Of a stretch of 64,000 bases of DNA, positions 18,404 to 28,038 are shown one piece after another. The stretch is from Rhodococcus sp. PAMC28707 (lineage in GTDB: Bacteria > Actinomycetota > Actinomycetes > Mycobacteriales > Mycobacteriaceae): the NCBI RefSeq assembly GCF_004795915.1, contig NZ_CP039253.1, forward strand, positions 1-64,000, written 5' to 3'. A program made the position numbers and the translations under genes. How positions within the stretch are numbered: the stretch's first letter is position 1; each line of letters begins with the position of its first letter. The notes under the pieces were generated by a model. That model saw only the letters and a program-made list of their open reading frames with translations, was not told where the DNA came from and did no database searches.

Positions 18404-19171
18404 ATGACTGCCGCCGACTGGGGATTGTTGATGGTCGCAGCGACAGCGGCAGGTTGGGTCGACGCCGTAGTCGGTGGTGGTGGGCTCATCCTCCTACCCG
18501 CGATCTTGCTCGTCGCGCCGCAACTGGCCCCACAGGCGGCGCTCGCCACGAACAAGATGACTGCCGTGTTCGGCACTTTCGCAGCCGTAGTCACCTTCTC
18601 CCGCCGAATCGCACTCGACTGGCGACTGCTCGTTCCCGCCGGAGCCCTCGCAGCCGTCGCGTCGGCGGCAGGTGCCGCTGCGGTGTCCTTGATCGACCGC
18701 GAATTGTTCATCCCGATCATCATGGTCGTATTGATCGCTGTCGCGGCCCTGGTAACCGCTCGACCCACAATCGGCTCCGCTGCAGGCTCACACGCCCCGA
18801 GCAAGCGGAAGACGCTGACCGTCGTCTTCCTCGCGGCCGGCGGATTCGGGTTCTACGATGGCATACTCGGGCCTGGCACCGGAACGTTCTTCATCATCGC
18901 TTTTGCGACGTTGCTCGGAACCGAGTTCGTGCGCAGTGCAGCAATGGCGAAGGTGCTCAATCTCGGCTCCAACCTCGGGGCTTTGGCGTTCTTCGCCGTC
19001 ACCGGTCACGTGCTCTGGCAGCTGGGAGCGGCCATGGCTGTGTGCAATGTGATCGGCGCAGTGTCGGGCTCACGCATAGCGCTCGCTCGTGGTTCCGGAT
19101 TCGTGCGAGTGGTGTTGCTGGTGGTCGTGTTCGGGATGGTCATCCGACTCGGATGGCAACAGTTCGGCTAA
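18404..19171 (+). CDS. TSUP (TauE/SafE) family membrane transporter
   Basis: A 255-residue, strongly hydrophobic protein with about eight membrane segments and the two TSUP hallmark repeats: GWVDAVVGGGGLILLPAIL near the N terminus and GFYDGILGPGTGTFF in the middle. The family exports or imports sulfite, sulfoacetate and other organosulfur anions. It starts 17 bases from the divergent kinase gene, and tldD follows after 11 bases, so the three plus-strand genes are probably cotranscribed. The substrate is not determinable from the sequence. Confidence 0.9.
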   Translation: MTAADWGLLMVAATAAGWVDAVVGGGGLILLPAILLVAPQLAPQAALATNKMTAVFGTFAAVVTFSRRIALDWRLLVPAGALAAVASAAGAAAVSLIDRELFIPIIMVVLIAVAALVTARPTIGSAAGSHAPSKRKTLTVVFLAAGGFGFYDGILGPGTGTFFIIAFATLLGTEFVRSAAMAKVLNLGSNLGALAFFAVTGHVLWQLGAAMAVCNVIGAVSGSRIALARGSGFVRVVLLVVVFGMVIRLGWQQFG

Positions 19172-19182
19172 CCTCGATTCCT

Positions 19183-20709
19183 GTGACCCAGCATCCGCGA
19201 AGACATGTGGACCCGGACTTTCTCGACCTCCCCCTGCGCGAACTTGCCGCGGCAGTACTCGATACCGCGCGGCGAGCGGGTGCTGCCCACGCCGATCTTC
19301 GCGTGCACCGGTTGACCACGCAGTCTCTCAATCTTCGCGACGGTGCGGTTCAATCGGCTGTGGACGGCTCCGAGATCGGGCTTGCAGTTCGCGTGGTGAT
19401 CGACGGTACCTGGGGATTCGCCTCGGACAGCGACTTGTCCGTTGCCGCTGCGGTACGGACGGCCAAGACGGCCGTCGACGTCGCCACTGCTCTGCGCGCC
19501 CTCAATCGCGAGCACGTCGAGTTGGCAGACGAAGCGATCTATTCGGACGCAACCTGGGTTTCGGACTACGAGGTGGATCCTTTCGACGTTCCCACCCGTG
19601 ACAAAGTCGAACTTCTCGCCGAATACTCGTCGCGATTGGCAGCGTCCGACGGCGTCGACCACGTGACGGCTTCGGTCCAACAGGTCAAAGAGCAGACGTT
19701 CTATGCGGACTCGGCGGGCAGTTCGATCACTCAGCAACGCGTTCGACTGCATCCACAGTTCGAGGCGACCACGGTCGACTCCGACGCCGGCGCCTTCGAG
19801 ACGATGCGGACTCTTGCGCCACCGGTCAGTCGTGGGTGGGAGTACCTGGCTGCGGACAGCACGTGGGACTGGGCCGACGAACTCGCGCGCATACCCGACT
19901 GGCTCGGTGAGAAAGTGAAGTCACCCTCGGTAGTAGCCGGTCCGCTGGACCTCGTGATCGACCCGACCAACCTGTGGCTCACGATCCACGAATCGATCGG
20001 CCACGCTACGGAGTACGACCGCGCCATCGGATACGAGGCGGCCTACGCCGGTACATCTTTCGCGACACCGGACAAGCTCGGCACATTGAAGTACGGCAGC
20101 GAATCCATGCATGTAACAGCCGACCGCACCGAAGTTCACGGGCTGGCAAGCACGGGCCACGACGACGAAGGTGTCGCCGCGCAGAAATGGGACCTGGTGC
20201 GCGACGGTGTACTGGTGGGGTACCAATTGGATCGCGTATTCGCGCCACGACTCGGACTTTCGAGGTCCAATGGGTGCTCGTACGCCGACTCTGCACATCA
20301 CGTTCCGATTCAGCGCATGGCCAACGTCTCCTTGCAACCGGACCCGAACGCCGATCGCAGCATCGACGACCTGGTGGCGGCAGTCGAGGACGGAATCTAT
20401 GTCGTCGGCGATAAGTCGTGGTCGATCGATATGCAGCGGTACAACTTTCAGTTCACCGGTCAGCGGTTCTTTCGTATTCGACATGGACGACTCGAAGGCC
20501 AAGTCCGCGATGTGGCCTATCAAGCGACCACCACCGACTTCTGGGGCTCGATGGATCTGCTGGGTGGTGAGTCGACCAGGCGGCTCGGTGGCGCATTCAA
20601 TTGCGGCAAAGCGCAACCCGGTCAAGTTGCTGCGGTCAGCCATGGCTGTCCGGCAGCTCTCTTCCGAGGCGTCAACGTACTCAACACTCGATCGGAGGGA
20701 GTCCGGTGA
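19183..20709 (+). CDS. tldD: Metalloprotease TldD
   Basis: Large subunit of the TldD/TldE heterodimeric metalloprotease, which degrades unfolded peptides and in some bacteria matures peptide natural products or antitoxins. The 508-residue protein carries the zinc motif HESIGH (His269, His274) characteristic of TldD. The GTG start at 19183 was chosen because the frame upstream lies inside the TSUP gene; it leaves an 11-base gap. The stop overlaps the tldE start in GTGA. Confidence 0.93.
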   Translation: MTQHPRRHVDPDFLDLPLRELAAAVLDTARRAGAAHADLRVHRLTTQSLNLRDGAVQSAVDGSEIGLAVRVVIDGTWGFASDSDLSVAAAVRTAKTAVDVATALRALNREHVELADEAIYSDATWVSDYEVDPFDVPTRDKVELLAEYSSRLAASDGVDHVTASVQQVKEQTFYADSAGSSITQQRVRLHPQFEATTVDSDAGAFETMRTLAPPVSRGWEYLAADSTWDWADELARIPDWLGEKVKSPSVVAGPLDLVIDPTNLWLTIHESIGHATEYDRAIGYEAAYAGTSFATPDKLGTLKYGSESMHVTADRTEVHGLASTGHDDEGVAAQKWDLVRDGVLVGYQLDRVFAPRLGLSRSNGCSYADSAHHVPIQRMANVSLQPDPNADRSIDDLVAAVEDGIYVVGDKSWSIDMQRYNFQFTGQRFFRIRHGRLEGQVRDVAYQATTTDFWGSMDLLGGESTRRLGGAFNCGKAQPGQVAAVSHGCPAALFRGVNVLNTRSEGVR

Positions 20710-22067
20710 TTCGAGCTCAGGACGTCGTCGAGCAGGTTCTACATGCCGCCACAGTCGACGAAACTTTGGTGATCGTCACCGACTCCAGTGAGTCCTCGCT
20801 CCGATGGGCCAACAATTCGATGACCACCAACGGCGTCGGAATGTCCAGACGATGGACGGTCGTCTCCATCGTTCGCGCGGACGATGGCACACGGGTTTCC
20901 ACTTCTTCGTCCACCAGTGTCGACCCGAAAGACATAGCAGCAACGGTCCGCTCCTCTGAAAATGCCGCTCGCCTAGCTGAATCGGCTGAGGATGCAATGC
21001 CCCTCGTCGAGGGGAGCGCGGTGGCGCCGGATTGGGATGCTGATCCGCCGCGGACCGAGATAGGCGTGTTCGAGTCCCTCACCGGTCCCCTGTCGACCGG
21101 TTTCGACGGGTCGGACCAGCTCTACGGTTTCGCACACCACCAGATCGAAACGGTGTGGCTCGGGTCGTCGACCGGCGTCAGACGGCGATTCACGCAGCCG
21201 ACCGGATCGATCGAGATCAATGGGAAACGTTCGGACGCCAGCGCATGGGTCGGCGCGAGCACGAAGTACTTCGACGACGTGTCGGTCGAAAAGCTGCTCG
21301 AAGACCTGTCCACCAGGCTCGACTGGTCCAGAAACCGAATCGATCTACCCGCAGGTCGGTACGAGACTCTACTGCCGCCGTCCGCGGTTGCCGACTTGAT
21401 GATCTATCTGATGTGGACCATGGAGGGGCGTGGCGCACAGGAAGGGCATACGGCGCTTTCTCGGGCGGGCGGAACTCGCATCGGTGAGAAGCTCGGCCAG
21501 TTGCCGCTGACGTTGTTCTCGGACCCTCGGCACGAGGGGCTCGAGTACTCGCCATTCGTCGCAACGGGTTCTTCGAACGACTCCGTATCGCTTTTCGACA
21601 ACGGCGTGTCCACCTCTCGCGTCGAGTGGATCCGAAACGGAACGATCAATGCGCTCGCCTACCCGCGCTTTCTCGCGGAGAAATACGACACCGAGCTGAC
21701 AGTTCCGGGCGACAACCTCGTTCTTACGGGTGAGTCGGACACCACCCTCGAAGAGATGGTCGCGCGAACCGAACGAGGACTGCTACTGAGCACACTCTGG
21801 TACATCCGCGAGGTGGACCCTGCGGCCCTGCTGCTGACGGGGTTGACTCGCGACGGCGTCTACCTGGTCGAAAACGGCAAGGTAGTCGGCGCGGTCAACA
21901 ACTTCCGCTTCAATGAAAGCCCACTGGCCCTGTTGAGCCGAGCCACGGAGGCCGGGGCAACGGAGAAGACGCTGCCCCGGGAATGGAAAGACTGGTTCAC
22001 GCGAACGGCTATGCCGCCGTTGCGTATTCCGGACTTCCACATGTCCTCGGTGAGTGAAGCGCAGTAG
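20706..22067 (+). CDS. tldE: Metalloprotease subunit TldE/PmbA
   Basis: A 453-residue partner of TldD, of the PmbA/TldE family, which shares the fold but lacks the HExxxH zinc site; none is seen here. The GTG start overlaps the tldD stop (GTGA), so translation is coupled and equimolar synthesis is likely. The C-terminal region (VDPAALLLTGLTRDGVYLVE) matches the conserved end of the family. Its TAG stop directly abuts the stop of the convergent VOC gene. Confidence 0.92.
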   Translation: MIRAQDVVEQVLHAATVDETLVIVTDSSESSLRWANNSMTTNGVGMSRRWTVVSIVRADDGTRVSTSSSTSVDPKDIAATVRSSENAARLAESAEDAMPLVEGSAVAPDWDADPPRTEIGVFESLTGPLSTGFDGSDQLYGFAHHQIETVWLGSSTGVRRRFTQPTGSIEINGKRSDASAWVGASTKYFDDVSVEKLLEDLSTRLDWSRNRIDLPAGRYETLLPPSAVADLMIYLMWTMEGRGAQEGHTALSRAGGTRIGEKLGQLPLTLFSDPRHEGLEYSPFVATGSSNDSVSLFDNGVSTSRVEWIRNGTINALAYPRFLAEKYDTELTVPGDNLVLTGESDTTLEEMVARTERGLLLSTLWYIREVDPAALLLTGLTRDGVYLVENGKVVGAVNNFRFNESPLALLSRATEAGATEKTLPREWKDWFTRTAMPPLRIPDFHMSSVSEAQ

Positions 22068-22553
22068 CTATTCGCTGGGGCCCGCGATTTCCAAAGCAAT
22101 ATTGTCGGGGTCACGGAACTCAACGATCGACAATCCAGGGCCACCGCTCTTGATCGGCTCGTGCGCGATACCGAGCTTGTCCAGCGTCGCCACTGCGTCC
22201 TTCAAGTCCTGATGCTTCTCGACACTGAAGGCCAGATGGTCGAGTCCCGTTCGATTTTCGTCGAAGGAATCTCCCTCGGGTGCGACCGGGCGCAAGCCGA
22301 ACAATCCGCCGGGAAACTTGTAGATCACTCCGCCGAAGAGGAACCACAGAGACTTCTTGGTTTCTTCGTCTGCATTCGGATCGAAGGCAAACGCGACCTC
22401 GAAGCCGAACACCTCGTCGTAGAACTTGCGCGAGACGTCGATGTCGCTGACTGTGAGGCGAACATGGTTGTAGTCGGATACCGCGATCGGCACGTTGAAA
22501 TCTCCGTTCTGGCGACGGAACTCGTCACCGTTTATCGAGCACTCGAAAATCAT
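22068..22553 (-). CDS. VOC superfamily (glyoxalase/dioxygenase-like) protein
   Basis: A 161-residue single vicinal-oxygen-chelate unit. The start of each beta-alpha-beta module is visible: YNHVRLTVSDIDVSRKFYDE (His30 as a probable metal ligand) and TGLDHLAFSV, with the closing glutamate in IALEIAG. The family includes glyoxalase I, dioxygenases and fosfomycin-resistance enzymes; the substrate here is unknown. It is convergent with tldE with no intervening base. Confidence 0.82.
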   Translation of the reverse strand: MIFECSINGDEFRRQNGDFNVPIAVSDYNHVRLTVSDIDVSRKFYDEVFGFEVAFAFDPNADEETKKSLWFLFGGVIYKFPGGLFGLRPVAPEGDSFDENRTGLDHLAFSVEKHQDLKDAVATLDKLGIAHEPIKSGGPGLSIVEFRDPDNIALEIAGPSE

Positions 22554-22651
22554 TCGGAACTGTCACCGCGAACGATTGCCGACCGAACGATATGACTGTC
22601 GAATCAAGCAAGACCGGTGGCAGGAACATCGGTGGCGGCTGTAAGCGTCGA

Positions 22652-23029
22652 CTACGCCGGCACGATCGAGATACCTACCGTCCCTGACTTTCCTCGACGA
22701 AGCGAGCTTCCTTTCACCGTCAACCAACCGAGAATGCCGTACTTGGACGATATTGCCGAGCGTGCCTTCTCGGTACCCACGGCGTCCAGAACCTCGGCAA
22801 CACCGTCGGCTGCGTCGCCCTCGACCTTGCCCCGCGCCGAACACGAGGCGATGGTTACCGAGGAGTTGCGCTTGATGCGCTTGACCTTCCACGAATCAGT
22901 CGGCGTCCACACGAGAAGACGATCTCCGTCGCGCGCACCCCACAACGGCGTCGCGACGGGAGTCCCGTCCTTCTTGAAGGTGGTCAGTGACACGAATTTT
23001 CCGTCGGCGATGCTCGTAAAGGTGGTCAT
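22652..23029 (-). CDS. PPOX-class F420-dependent oxidoreductase-like protein
   Basis: A 125-residue split-beta-barrel protein of the pyridoxamine-phosphate-oxidase-like superfamily. Features are the N-terminal FVSLTTFKKDGTPVATPLW, typical of F420/flavin-binding members, and GKVEGDAADGVAEVLD. ATG 23029 was chosen because upstream frame lies in cobN; it leaves a 17-base gap after the cobN stop, so both share a transcript. From memory, this is the position of Rv2061c beside cobN in M. tuberculosis. The substrate is unknown. Confidence 0.85.
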   Translation of the reverse strand: MTTFTSIADGKFVSLTTFKKDGTPVATPLWGARDGDRLLVWTPTDSWKVKRIKRNSSVTIASCSARGKVEGDAADGVAEVLDAVGTEKARSAISSKYGILGWLTVKGSSLRRGKSGTVGISIVPA

Positions 23030-23046
23030 GCCGATAAAGGGTACGG

Positions 23047-26000
23047 CTACTCCCCCTCCAGGTCGCCTTCGGTTTCGAGATACACCTGGCGTAGGCCGTC
23101 GAGGATTGCGGCATCGGGCTCGGCCCACATCTTTCGCTCGGCCGCTTCGAGCAACCGCTCCGCGATCCCGTGCAGAGCCCATGGATTGGACTGCTGCATG
23201 AACTTTTGATTCTGCTCGTCCAGGACGTAAGTCTCGGCCAGCTTTTCGTACATCCAATCGGCGACGACATCAGTGGTGGCGTCGTACCCGAACAAGTAGT
23301 CGACCGTGGCCGCCATCTCGAACGCGCCCTTGTAGCCGTGTCGGCGCATCGCTTCGAGCCAGCGAGGGTTGATCACGCGTGCGCGGAACACGCGAGCGGT
23401 TTCCTCGGACAGCGTTCTGGTCCGCACGGATTCCGGCCTCGTGCTGTCACCGATGTACGCCTCGGGAGACTTCCCCGTCAGGGCACGAACAGTTGCGACC
23501 ATCCCGCCGTGGTACTGAAAGTAGTCGTCCGAATCGGCGATGTCGTGTTCCCGAGTGTCGGTGTTCTTGGCGGCAACCGCGATGCGGCGGTACGCACTGC
23601 GCATATCGTCCGACGCGGGCACTCCGTCGAGACCCCGCCCGTATGCGAAACCACCCCACGTCGTGTAGACCTGCGCCAGGTCCTCGTCGCTGCGCCAGGT
23701 CTTGCTGTCGATCAGTTGCAGCAGCCCAGCGCCGTAGGTTCCAGGCTTCGAGCCGAAGATGCGGGTCGTCGAGCGACGCTCATCGCCATGCTCGGCGAGA
23801 TCTGCCTGAGCGTGTGCGCGAACGTAGTTCTGGTCGGCCGGTTCGTCCAATGCAGCGACGAGGCGTACTGCGTCGTCGAGCATCGCCAGCACGTGAGGAA
23901 AGGCGTCACGGAAGAAACCACTGATCCGCACCGTGACGTCGATCCGCGGACGTCCCAGTTCGTCCAGGTCGATGACCTCGAGCTTGGTGACGCGTCTGGA
24001 AGCCTCGTCCCACACCGGTGCTACACCGAGGAGTGCGAAGACTTCTGCGACATCGTCGCCGGACGTCCGCATGGCGGAGGTGCCCCACACCGACAGACCC
24101 ACGGACTTGGGCCACTCCCCGTGGTCCTTGCGGTAGCGGGCGAGAAGCGACTCGGCCATTGCCTGCCCGGTTTCCCACGCCAGGCGCGAGGGCACTGCCT
24201 TGGGATCGACAGAGTAGAAGTTCCTGCCGGTAGGTAGAACGTTGATGAGTCCGCGCAGCGGGGACCCGCTCGGTCCGGCGGGAATGAACCCACCGTCGAG
24301 CGCATGGAGGATCTGGTCGATCTCGCGAGAGGTTGCCCGAAGCCTGGGAACCACCTCGGTGGCCGCGAAGCGAAGGATCTCGGCAACGACCGGTCCGTGC
24401 TCTGCCGCTACTGCTTCGGCGGCGCCGGGATCCCACTGAGTCGTCTGCATCGTCGCCACCAGACCGTGTGCGATCGACTCGATGGCGTCGACTCGTGTTC
24501 GCTCCTCGTCTCCGTCTTCGCTCAGTCCCAACGCTTCGCGAAGTCCGGGCACGGTTTGTTCGCCACCCCACATCTGACGTGCACGCAGCATCGCCAGCAC
24601 CAATTCCACCTCGGCGTCGCCGACCGGCTCCTGACCGAGGATGTGCAGACCGTCCCGGATCTGGACGTCCTTGATCTCGCAGAGCCAACCGTCGACGTGC
24701 AGCAGCATGTCGTCGAATACTTCTTCGTCGGGACGCTCCTCCAATCCGAGGTCCTGATGCATCTGGGCCGCAGTCATCAGCGTCCAGATCTGCTGCCTGA
24801 TAGCAGGCAGTTTGGCCGGGTCCAAAGCCGAAATGTTGGCATGCTCGTCGAGCAACTGCTCGAGCCGGGAGATGTCGCCGTAACTCTCGGCGCGGGCCAT
24901 CGGCGGGATGAGGTGATCGACCAGAGTGGCGTGGGCACGACGCTTGGCCTGCGTCCCCTCGCCCGGATCGTTGACGAGGAATGGGTAGATCAGCGGCAGG
25001 TCGCCGAGTGCGGCATCGGTGCCGCACGAAGCGGACATCCCGAGCGTCTTACCTGGTAGCCACTCGAGGTTGCCATGCTTTCCGAGGTGGACCATCGCAT
25101 CGGCACCGAAGCCGCCGTCCTGAATCGACGCCTGGATCCAGCGATACGCCGCGAGATAGTGATGACTGGGAGGTAGATCGGGATCGTGATAGATCGCGAC
25201 GGGTCGCTCGCCGAATCCGCGGGGCGGTTGAACCATGATGACGACGTTGCCGAACTGCATTGCCGCGATGACGATCTCGCCTTCGGGATCGCTCGAGCGA
25301 TCGACGTACAGATCACCGGGAGCCGGTCCCCAATGCTTCTCGACGGCGGACGTCAGGTCCTCCGGGAGCTCGGCGAACCAAGACCGGTACCGCGCGGCCG
25401 AGATGCGGATCGGATTGCCCTCGAGCTGTGCGTCGGTGAGCCAATCCGGGTCTTGTCCACCGCGCGCGATAAGTGCGTGGATGAGTGCGTCGCCATCGCG
25501 GGCGGCCAAGCCCGGAACGGCGTCGGGTCCGTCCTCTGGTCCGAGATCGTATCCCGCGGTGCGCATCTCGGTCATGAGCGAAATCGCGCTTGCCGGCGTA
25601 TCGAGGCCGACGGCATTTCCGATGCGAGCATGTTTGGTCGGGTACGCCGAGAACATCAGGGCAATCCTGCGCTCCGACGTAGGAATGTAGCGAAGTCGTG
25701 CATGACGCACCGCGATTCCAGCTACCCGCGCAGCACGTTCGTGATCGGGGACGTAGGTGGTCAGGCCATCGCCGTCGATCTCTTTGAACGAAAACGGAAC
25801 CGTGATGAGTCGGCCGTCGAATTCGGGAACTGCAACTTGAGTCGCAACGTCGAGCGGCGACATGCCGTCGTCGTTCGCATCCCAGGTAGCCCGACTGCTG
25901 GTCAAGCAAAGCCCCTGCAGGATGGGAACGTCCAGCGCGGCTAGTTCGGTCACGTCCCATGCTTCGTCATCGCCGCCTGCCGACGCGCCTGCAGGCTTGG

Positions 26001-26655
26001 TTCCGCCCGCGGCCAACACAGTCACGATCATCGCGTCGGCCGACTTCAAAGCGCCCAGTAGTTCCGGGTCTGCGGCGCGCAACGACGCGCAGAAGAGCGG
26101 AAGCGCCTTCCCACCCTTCGCCTCGACGGCCGCGGCAAGAGCTTCGATGTATGCCGTGTTTCCGGCCAAATGCTGCGCTCGGTAGTAGAGGATCGCGATG
26201 GTCGGTCCGCCGGCATCGGCGGGTGTCACCGAAGACTCCAACACTCCCCACGTAGGTGTGTGGACGGGCGCAGAAAACCCGTGACCGGTGAGCAGAACGG
26301 TGTCGGACAGGAAGCCGAAGAGTTCGGCAAGATTCTCCGGGCCACCTTCTGCCAGGTAATTGTGGGCTTGAGCTGCGACGTTGCCGGGGACGGTCGACAA
26401 CTCCATCAACTCGGCGTCCGGCGCCTGCTCCCCACCGAGAACGACCACCGGCACGCCGGAGGCGAGTACCGCATCGACGCCCTCCTCCCAGGACCGCTTC
26501 GACCCCAAGATCCGGAGCACGATCAAATCAATGCCCTCAGCCAGCCCGGCAACATCGTCGGCGAGCAGGCGCGAAGGATTTCCCCACCGATAGTCGGCGC
26601 CGCTGGCACGCGCGCTGAGCAGGTCGGTGTCCGATGTGGACAGAAGCAGGATCAC
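23047..26655 (-). CDS. cobN: Aerobic cobaltochelatase subunit CobN
   Basis: Large subunit of the ATP-dependent cobaltochelatase, which inserts cobalt into hydrogenobyrinate a,c-diamide in aerobic B12 synthesis with CobS and CobT-type partners (not in this window). At 1,202 residues it is about the usual length. Conserved blocks such as VHLGKHGNLEWLPGK and the C-terminal TVDYLFGYDATT are present. GTG 26655 was chosen over an ATG further upstream because it lies about 9 bases from GAGGAGGG and begins with the usual VILLLSTSDTDL; the longer frame would run into the riboswitch. It is controlled by the riboswitch at about 26690-26850. Confidence 0.95.
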   Translation of the reverse strand: MILLLSTSDTDLLSARASGADYRWGNPSRLLADDVAGLAEGIDLIVLRILGSKRSWEEGVDAVLASGVPVVVLGGEQAPDAELMELSTVPGNVAAQAHNYLAEGGPENLAELFGFLSDTVLLTGHGFSAPVHTPTWGVLESSVTPADAGGPTIAILYYRAQHLAGNTAYIEALAAAVEAKGGKALPLFCASLRAADPELLGALKSADAMIVTVLAAGGTKPAGASAGGDDEAWDVTELAALDVPILQGLCLTSSRATWDANDDGMSPLDVATQVAVPEFDGRLITVPFSFKEIDGDGLTTYVPDHERAARVAGIAVRHARLRYIPTSERRIALMFSAYPTKHARIGNAVGLDTPASAISLMTEMRTAGYDLGPEDGPDAVPGLAARDGDALIHALIARGGQDPDWLTDAQLEGNPIRISAARYRSWFAELPEDLTSAVEKHWGPAPGDLYVDRSSDPEGEIVIAAMQFGNVVIMVQPPRGFGERPVAIYHDPDLPPSHHYLAAYRWIQASIQDGGFGADAMVHLGKHGNLEWLPGKTLGMSASCGTDAALGDLPLIYPFLVNDPGEGTQAKRRAHATLVDHLIPPMARAESYGDISRLEQLLDEHANISALDPAKLPAIRQQIWTLMTAAQMHQDLGLEERPDEEVFDDMLLHVDGWLCEIKDVQIRDGLHILGQEPVGDAEVELVLAMLRARQMWGGEQTVPGLREALGLSEDGDEERTRVDAIESIAHGLVATMQTTQWDPGAAEAVAAEHGPVVAEILRFAATEVVPRLRATSREIDQILHALDGGFIPAGPSGSPLRGLINVLPTGRNFYSVDPKAVPSRLAWETGQAMAESLLARYRKDHGEWPKSVGLSVWGTSAMRTSGDDVAEVFALLGVAPVWDEASRRVTKLEVIDLDELGRPRIDVTVRISGFFRDAFPHVLAMLDDAVRLVAALDEPADQNYVRAHAQADLAEHGDERRSTTRIFGSKPGTYGAGLLQLIDSKTWRSDEDLAQVYTTWGGFAYGRGLDGVPASDDMRSAYRRIAVAAKNTDTREHDIADSDDYFQYHGGMVATVRALTGKSPEAYIGDSTRPESVRTRTLSEETARVFRARVINPRWLEAMRRHGYKGAFEMAATVDYLFGYDATTDVVADWMYEKLAETYVLDEQNQKFMQQSNPWALHGIAERLLEAAERKMWAEPDAAILDGLRQVYLETEGDLEGE

Positions 26656-26689
26656 GGTTACTGCCCTCCTCGGGGTTTTCGCGCCCCGC

Positions 26690-26850
26690 ATTCGTCTTGC
26701 GTGTGGGCTCACGGGAGAGGGTCTGGCTTTCACAGTGGCGCGACCGCGCCGGAGTTACACCGGCTTCCTCTCGGCCGAAGCCGTTCGAAGGGGATGCTAC
26801 CGAAGAAACCCTCCGGCTCGTTACATCGGGAAACCCCGACAGGATGCACT
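26690..26850 (-). promoter_or_regulatory. Cobalamin (B12) riboswitch upstream of cobN
   Basis: On the minus strand the leader holds the conserved aptamer core at about 26730-26770: GGAAGCCGGTG, then ACTCCGGCGCGGT, then CGCCACTGTGA, the B12-box region, followed by GCCAG. This is the order of the cobalamin riboswitch. Between aptamer and start codon, a GGGG...CCCC hairpin ends directly at the GAGGAGGG ribosome site, and a CCCTCTCCC tract further upstream could pair with that site; both suggest translational control (inference). The outer limits are approximate. Confidence 0.9.
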
Positions 26851-26864
26851 TGTAGCCTGGACAG

Positions 26865-28016
26865 GTGATGTCGAGCGACCCGAGAACAACCCCCGACCGC
26901 TGCCCAGGTGCACTGACCTTGCACCAAGCAGCCGATGGCGCGCTGGCCAGGGTGCGGCTGCCCGGCGGAATGGTCGACCCTTCCCACATGCAGGTTCTCG
27001 CAGAGGCTGCTGGCGATCTCGGCAACGGGTCTATGCAGCTGACATCCCGCGGCAACATTCAATTCCGCGGGGTTCGGGACAGCACCGAGCTGGCTCGACG
27101 GCTTGCGAATGCCGGTATGTTGCCCTCCCCGTCACACGAGCGTGTGCGCAACATACTTGCCTCGCCCTTGACTGGTCGGGTGAATGGTGTCACCGATGTC
27201 CGAACCTTGATCACCGCACTCGACCGAGGCCTGTGCGCCCGTGCCGAGCTGGTGGATCTTCCCGGCCGGACACTGTTCGCCCTCGACGACGGCCGAGGCG
27301 ATGTCACCGCTCTGGACCCGGACTTCGGTGTCCAAGCGCTCTCGCCCGAGTTGTTCGCCTTGATCCTCGGTGGCGCTGATACGGGTGTCCGGGTCGAACG
27401 CGACAGCGTCGTCGATGTGCTGGTGGACACCGCCCGAATATTCGTCTCGTTGCGGGGAACGGAGTGGCGACTGGCCGAGCTCGCCGACGGACCCGCAAGA
27501 GTTCTCGCAACGCTGGGCCTCGATTCATCCGGATACGACCCGACAATCACGGGCCCACTGGCCACTCGACCGTCCGATACACCCCCGATCGGGTGGCTGT
27601 CGCAGGCCGACGGACTCGTCGCGCTGGGCGGAGTCCTTGCGCTCGGCGTCCTCGACGCACGTCTCGCCGAGTTTCTCGCTGCAATCGACAAGCCGCTCGT
27701 CGTCACGCCGTGGCGCGGGATCGTCGTGTGCGATCTCGACGAGGGCGCTGCCGAACAGGTGGTTCGAGTACTGGCCCCGATGGGCCTGATCTTCGATGCC
27801 GACTCACCTTGGGTGAACCTCAGCGCCTGTACCGGCTCACCTGGGTGCGAGAAGTCGAATGCAGACGTGCGGGGGGATCTACGTGACGCCGTGGCTGCCG
27901 GCCGGAATCTTGCTGACCAACGCGAACATTGGTCAGGATGCGAGCGTCGATGCGGCAGGCCGAAAGGCGAGATCGTGGACGTCGTCGCCACCGGCGCCGG
28001 ATACCGGGTGTCATGA
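26865..28016 (+). CDS. cobG: Precorrin-3B synthase
   Basis: Oxygen-dependent ring-contraction enzyme of the aerobic cobalamin pathway, related to sulfite/nitrite reductases. The 383-residue protein shows the ferredoxin-like half (LTSRGNIQFRG) and the Fe-S cysteines in the order Cys322-x5-Cys328 and Cys359-x3-Cys363, as in siroheme-type reductases. It begins with GTG immediately followed by ATG (26868), and either could be used; no strong ribosome site is visible. It is divergent from cobN, with the riboswitch leader filling the space, and cobH follows after 22 bases. Confidence 0.93.
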   Translation: MMSSDPRTTPDRCPGALTLHQAADGALARVRLPGGMVDPSHMQVLAEAAGDLGNGSMQLTSRGNIQFRGVRDSTELARRLANAGMLPSPSHERVRNILASPLTGRVNGVTDVRTLITALDRGLCARAELVDLPGRTLFALDDGRGDVTALDPDFGVQALSPELFALILGGADTGVRVERDSVVDVLVDTARIFVSLRGTEWRLAELADGPARVLATLGLDSSGYDPTITGPLATRPSDTPPIGWLSQADGLVALGGVLALGVLDARLAEFLAAIDKPLVVTPWRGIVVCDLDEGAAEQVVRVLAPMGLIFDADSPWVNLSACTGSPGCEKSNADVRGDLRDAVAAGRNLADQREHWSGCERRCGRPKGEIVDVVATGAGYRVS

Positions 28017-28038
28017 GGGGTCTCCGTTCTGACCTATC

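Noticed and set aside
23170..24237. 355-codon plus-strand frame
   Set aside because: It is antisense to cobN, which has full family similarity in the opposite strand.
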